NCBI GenBank assembly: GCA_963784175.1
Contig: CAWAQJ010000012.1
Coordinates: 186,001 to 250,000, forward strand
DNA length: 64,000 nt
Direction: 5' to 3'
Origin: JAIBJN01 sp963784175
GTDB lineage: Bacteria > Actinomycetota > Thermoleophilia > Gaiellales > Gaiellaceae
The notes below the pieces were generated by a model. It was not told the origin of the DNA, searched no databases, and worked only from the letters and a program-made list of their open reading frames with translations. How positions within the stretch are numbered: position 1 is the stretch's first letter; the number at the start of each line of letters is the position of its first letter. A program made the translations under genes and the position numbers. Positions 63,043 through 64,000 of the stretch are shown piece by piece.

Positions 63043-64000
63043 ATGGCTTCGAACAACGGACGCAGGGTCGTCATCACGGGCATGGGGGCAGTGACCCCTC
63101 TCGGCAACGATGCCGAGACCTTCTGGGAGAACCTGACCGCCGGAAAGAGCGGCGCCGCCCCGATCACGGCCTTCGATCCCTCTGAGTACGCCGTCCACTT
63201 CGCCTGCGAGCTGAAAGGCTTCGAGCCGACCACGTGGATCGAGCACCGCAAGGCGCGCCGGATGGACCGCTTCGCCCAGATGGTCATCGCCGCCGCCCGC
63301 ATGGCCGAGCAGGACTCGGGCATCGACATCGAGGGCGAGACGGAGCGCACAGGCGTGTCCGTTGCCACGGGCATCGGCGGGCTCCAGAGCTTCCAGAACT
63401 GCTACGACCAGCTGCTCGAGCGCGGGCCCGACCGCATCAACCCCCTTGCGATCACCGCGATCATCCCCAACATGGGCGCCGCCTGGGTCTCGATGGAGCT
63501 CGGGGCGCGCGGCCCGCTCGCGTCCGAGTGCACGGCGTGCGCCGCTTCCAACATGGCCATCGGGGATGCGATGGATGCGATCCGCCTCAATCGCGCCGAC
63601 GTCATGCTCGCCGGTGGGACCGAGGCCGGGATCACGAAGGTCGGCATCGGCGGCTTTTCCGCCATGCGCGCGCTCTCGCGCCGCAACGACGACCCGGCCG
63701 CCGCCAGCCGTCCGTTCGACGCCGAGCGCGACGGGTTCGTCATGGGCGAGGCCGCCGGCATCGTCGTGCTCGAGGAGCTCGAGCATGCCAAGAAGCGCGA
63801 CGCGAAGATCTACGCCGAGCTCGTCGGCTACGGCCTCTCCTCGGACGCGCAGCACATCACGGAGCCCGACCCGACGGGCAGGCACCCGGCACGGGCGATG
63901 CAGATGGCGATCGACGACGCGGGCATCACCACCGACCAGATCGACTACATCAACGCGCACGGGACGTCGACGCCGCTCGGCGACTCGGCCGAGACCCGGG
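63043..64000 (+). CDS. fabF: 3-oxoacyl-ACP synthase II, runs off window
   Basis: At least 319 codons from ATG 63043, 2 bp after fabG. VVITGMGAVTPLGNDAETFWENL at the start, catalytic Cys in ECTACAASNMAIGDAM, GGTEAGITK, FDAERDGFVMGEAAGIVVLEE, and the first His motif YINAHGTSTPLGDSAE at the window edge. Elongating condensing enzyme. No acpP gene lies between fabG and fabF, where it is commonly found. Confidence 0.95.
   Translation, partial: MASNNGRRVVITGMGAVTPLGNDAETFWENLTAGKSGAAPITAFDPSEYAVHFACELKGFEPTTWIEHRKARRMDRFAQMVIAAARMAEQDSGIDIEGETERTGVSVATGIGGLQSFQNCYDQLLERGPDRINPLAITAIIPNMGAAWVSMELGARGPLASECTACAASNMAIGDAMDAIRLNRADVMLAGGTEAGITKVGIGGFSAMRALSRRNDDPAAASRPFDAERDGFVMGEAAGIVVLEELEHAKKRDAKIYAELVGYGLSSDAQHITEPDPTGRHPARAMQMAIDDAGITTDQIDYINAHGTSTPLGDSAETR

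Overview
The window is high-GC bacterial chromosome carrying a replication origin. The order parB-parA-rsmG-jag-yidC-yidD-rnpA-rpmH | oriC | dnaA-dnaN-recF-DUF721-gyrB-gyrA, the class E sortase and the mostly GTG/ATG starts in 4-bp overlaps point to Actinomycetota. I infer a deep-branching lineage such as Thermoleophilia; no 16S rRNA gene is present to settle it. Genes left of oriC are mostly on the minus strand and those right of it mostly on the plus strand, as expected for replication running both ways from about 43.3 kb.

Layout. 1-4.3 kb (minus): an M20 peptidase, DUF1385, nicotinate phosphoribosyltransferase, FtsH operon. 4.3-8.1 kb (plus): rarA, a fused EtfBA, an alpha/beta hydrolase. 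8.1-9.1 kb: arginase and tRNA-Phe. 9.3-18.2 kb (minus): one almost gapless run moaC-mog-ubiA-ccmABCD-hemX-hemA-hemC-hemD-SAM hydrolase-methyltransferase, joining molybdenum cofactor, quinone, cytochrome c and haem synthesis. 18.2-25.8 kb (minus): two trehalose-type glycosyltransferases, an RsbW-like kinase, a DNA adenine methyltransferase, an HtrA protease and a two-component system. 25.9-28.5 kb (plus): an M28-like membrane protein and a class E sortase. 28.5-34.3 kb (minus): moeA, a mannosyltransferase-like protein, PBP1A, MscS, DUF2203. 34.3-38.1 kb (plus): a B12/iron-type binding lipoprotein, a HAD hydrolase, a frameshifted Met/Cys gamma-family gene, a CPBP protease and chorismate mutase. 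38.1-53.1 kb: the origin block. 53.1-56.2 kb (minus): galT, slipin, NfeD. 56.3-64 kb: a PGRP amidase, birA, then an ECF sigma factor followed by fabZ-fabH-fabD-fabG-fabF (fabF runs off the end).

The genome is very compact. Most operon genes overlap by ATGA or GTGA. Four genes lack any ATG/GTG/TTG at a sensible place and instead begin at a CTG that overlaps the upstream stop as CTGA; a fifth, galT, also appears to start at CTG. Several first genes have a TAnnnT -10 element only 6-10 bp before the start codon, suggesting leaderless mRNAs, and three divergent pairs appear to share overlapping -10 elements. Three convergent pairs share a single CTAG as both stop codons. The parB stop codon lies inside tRNA-Ile, and the gyrB ribosome-binding site sits in a terminator-like hairpin. 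I found no CRISPR array, insertion sequence, prophage or rRNA.
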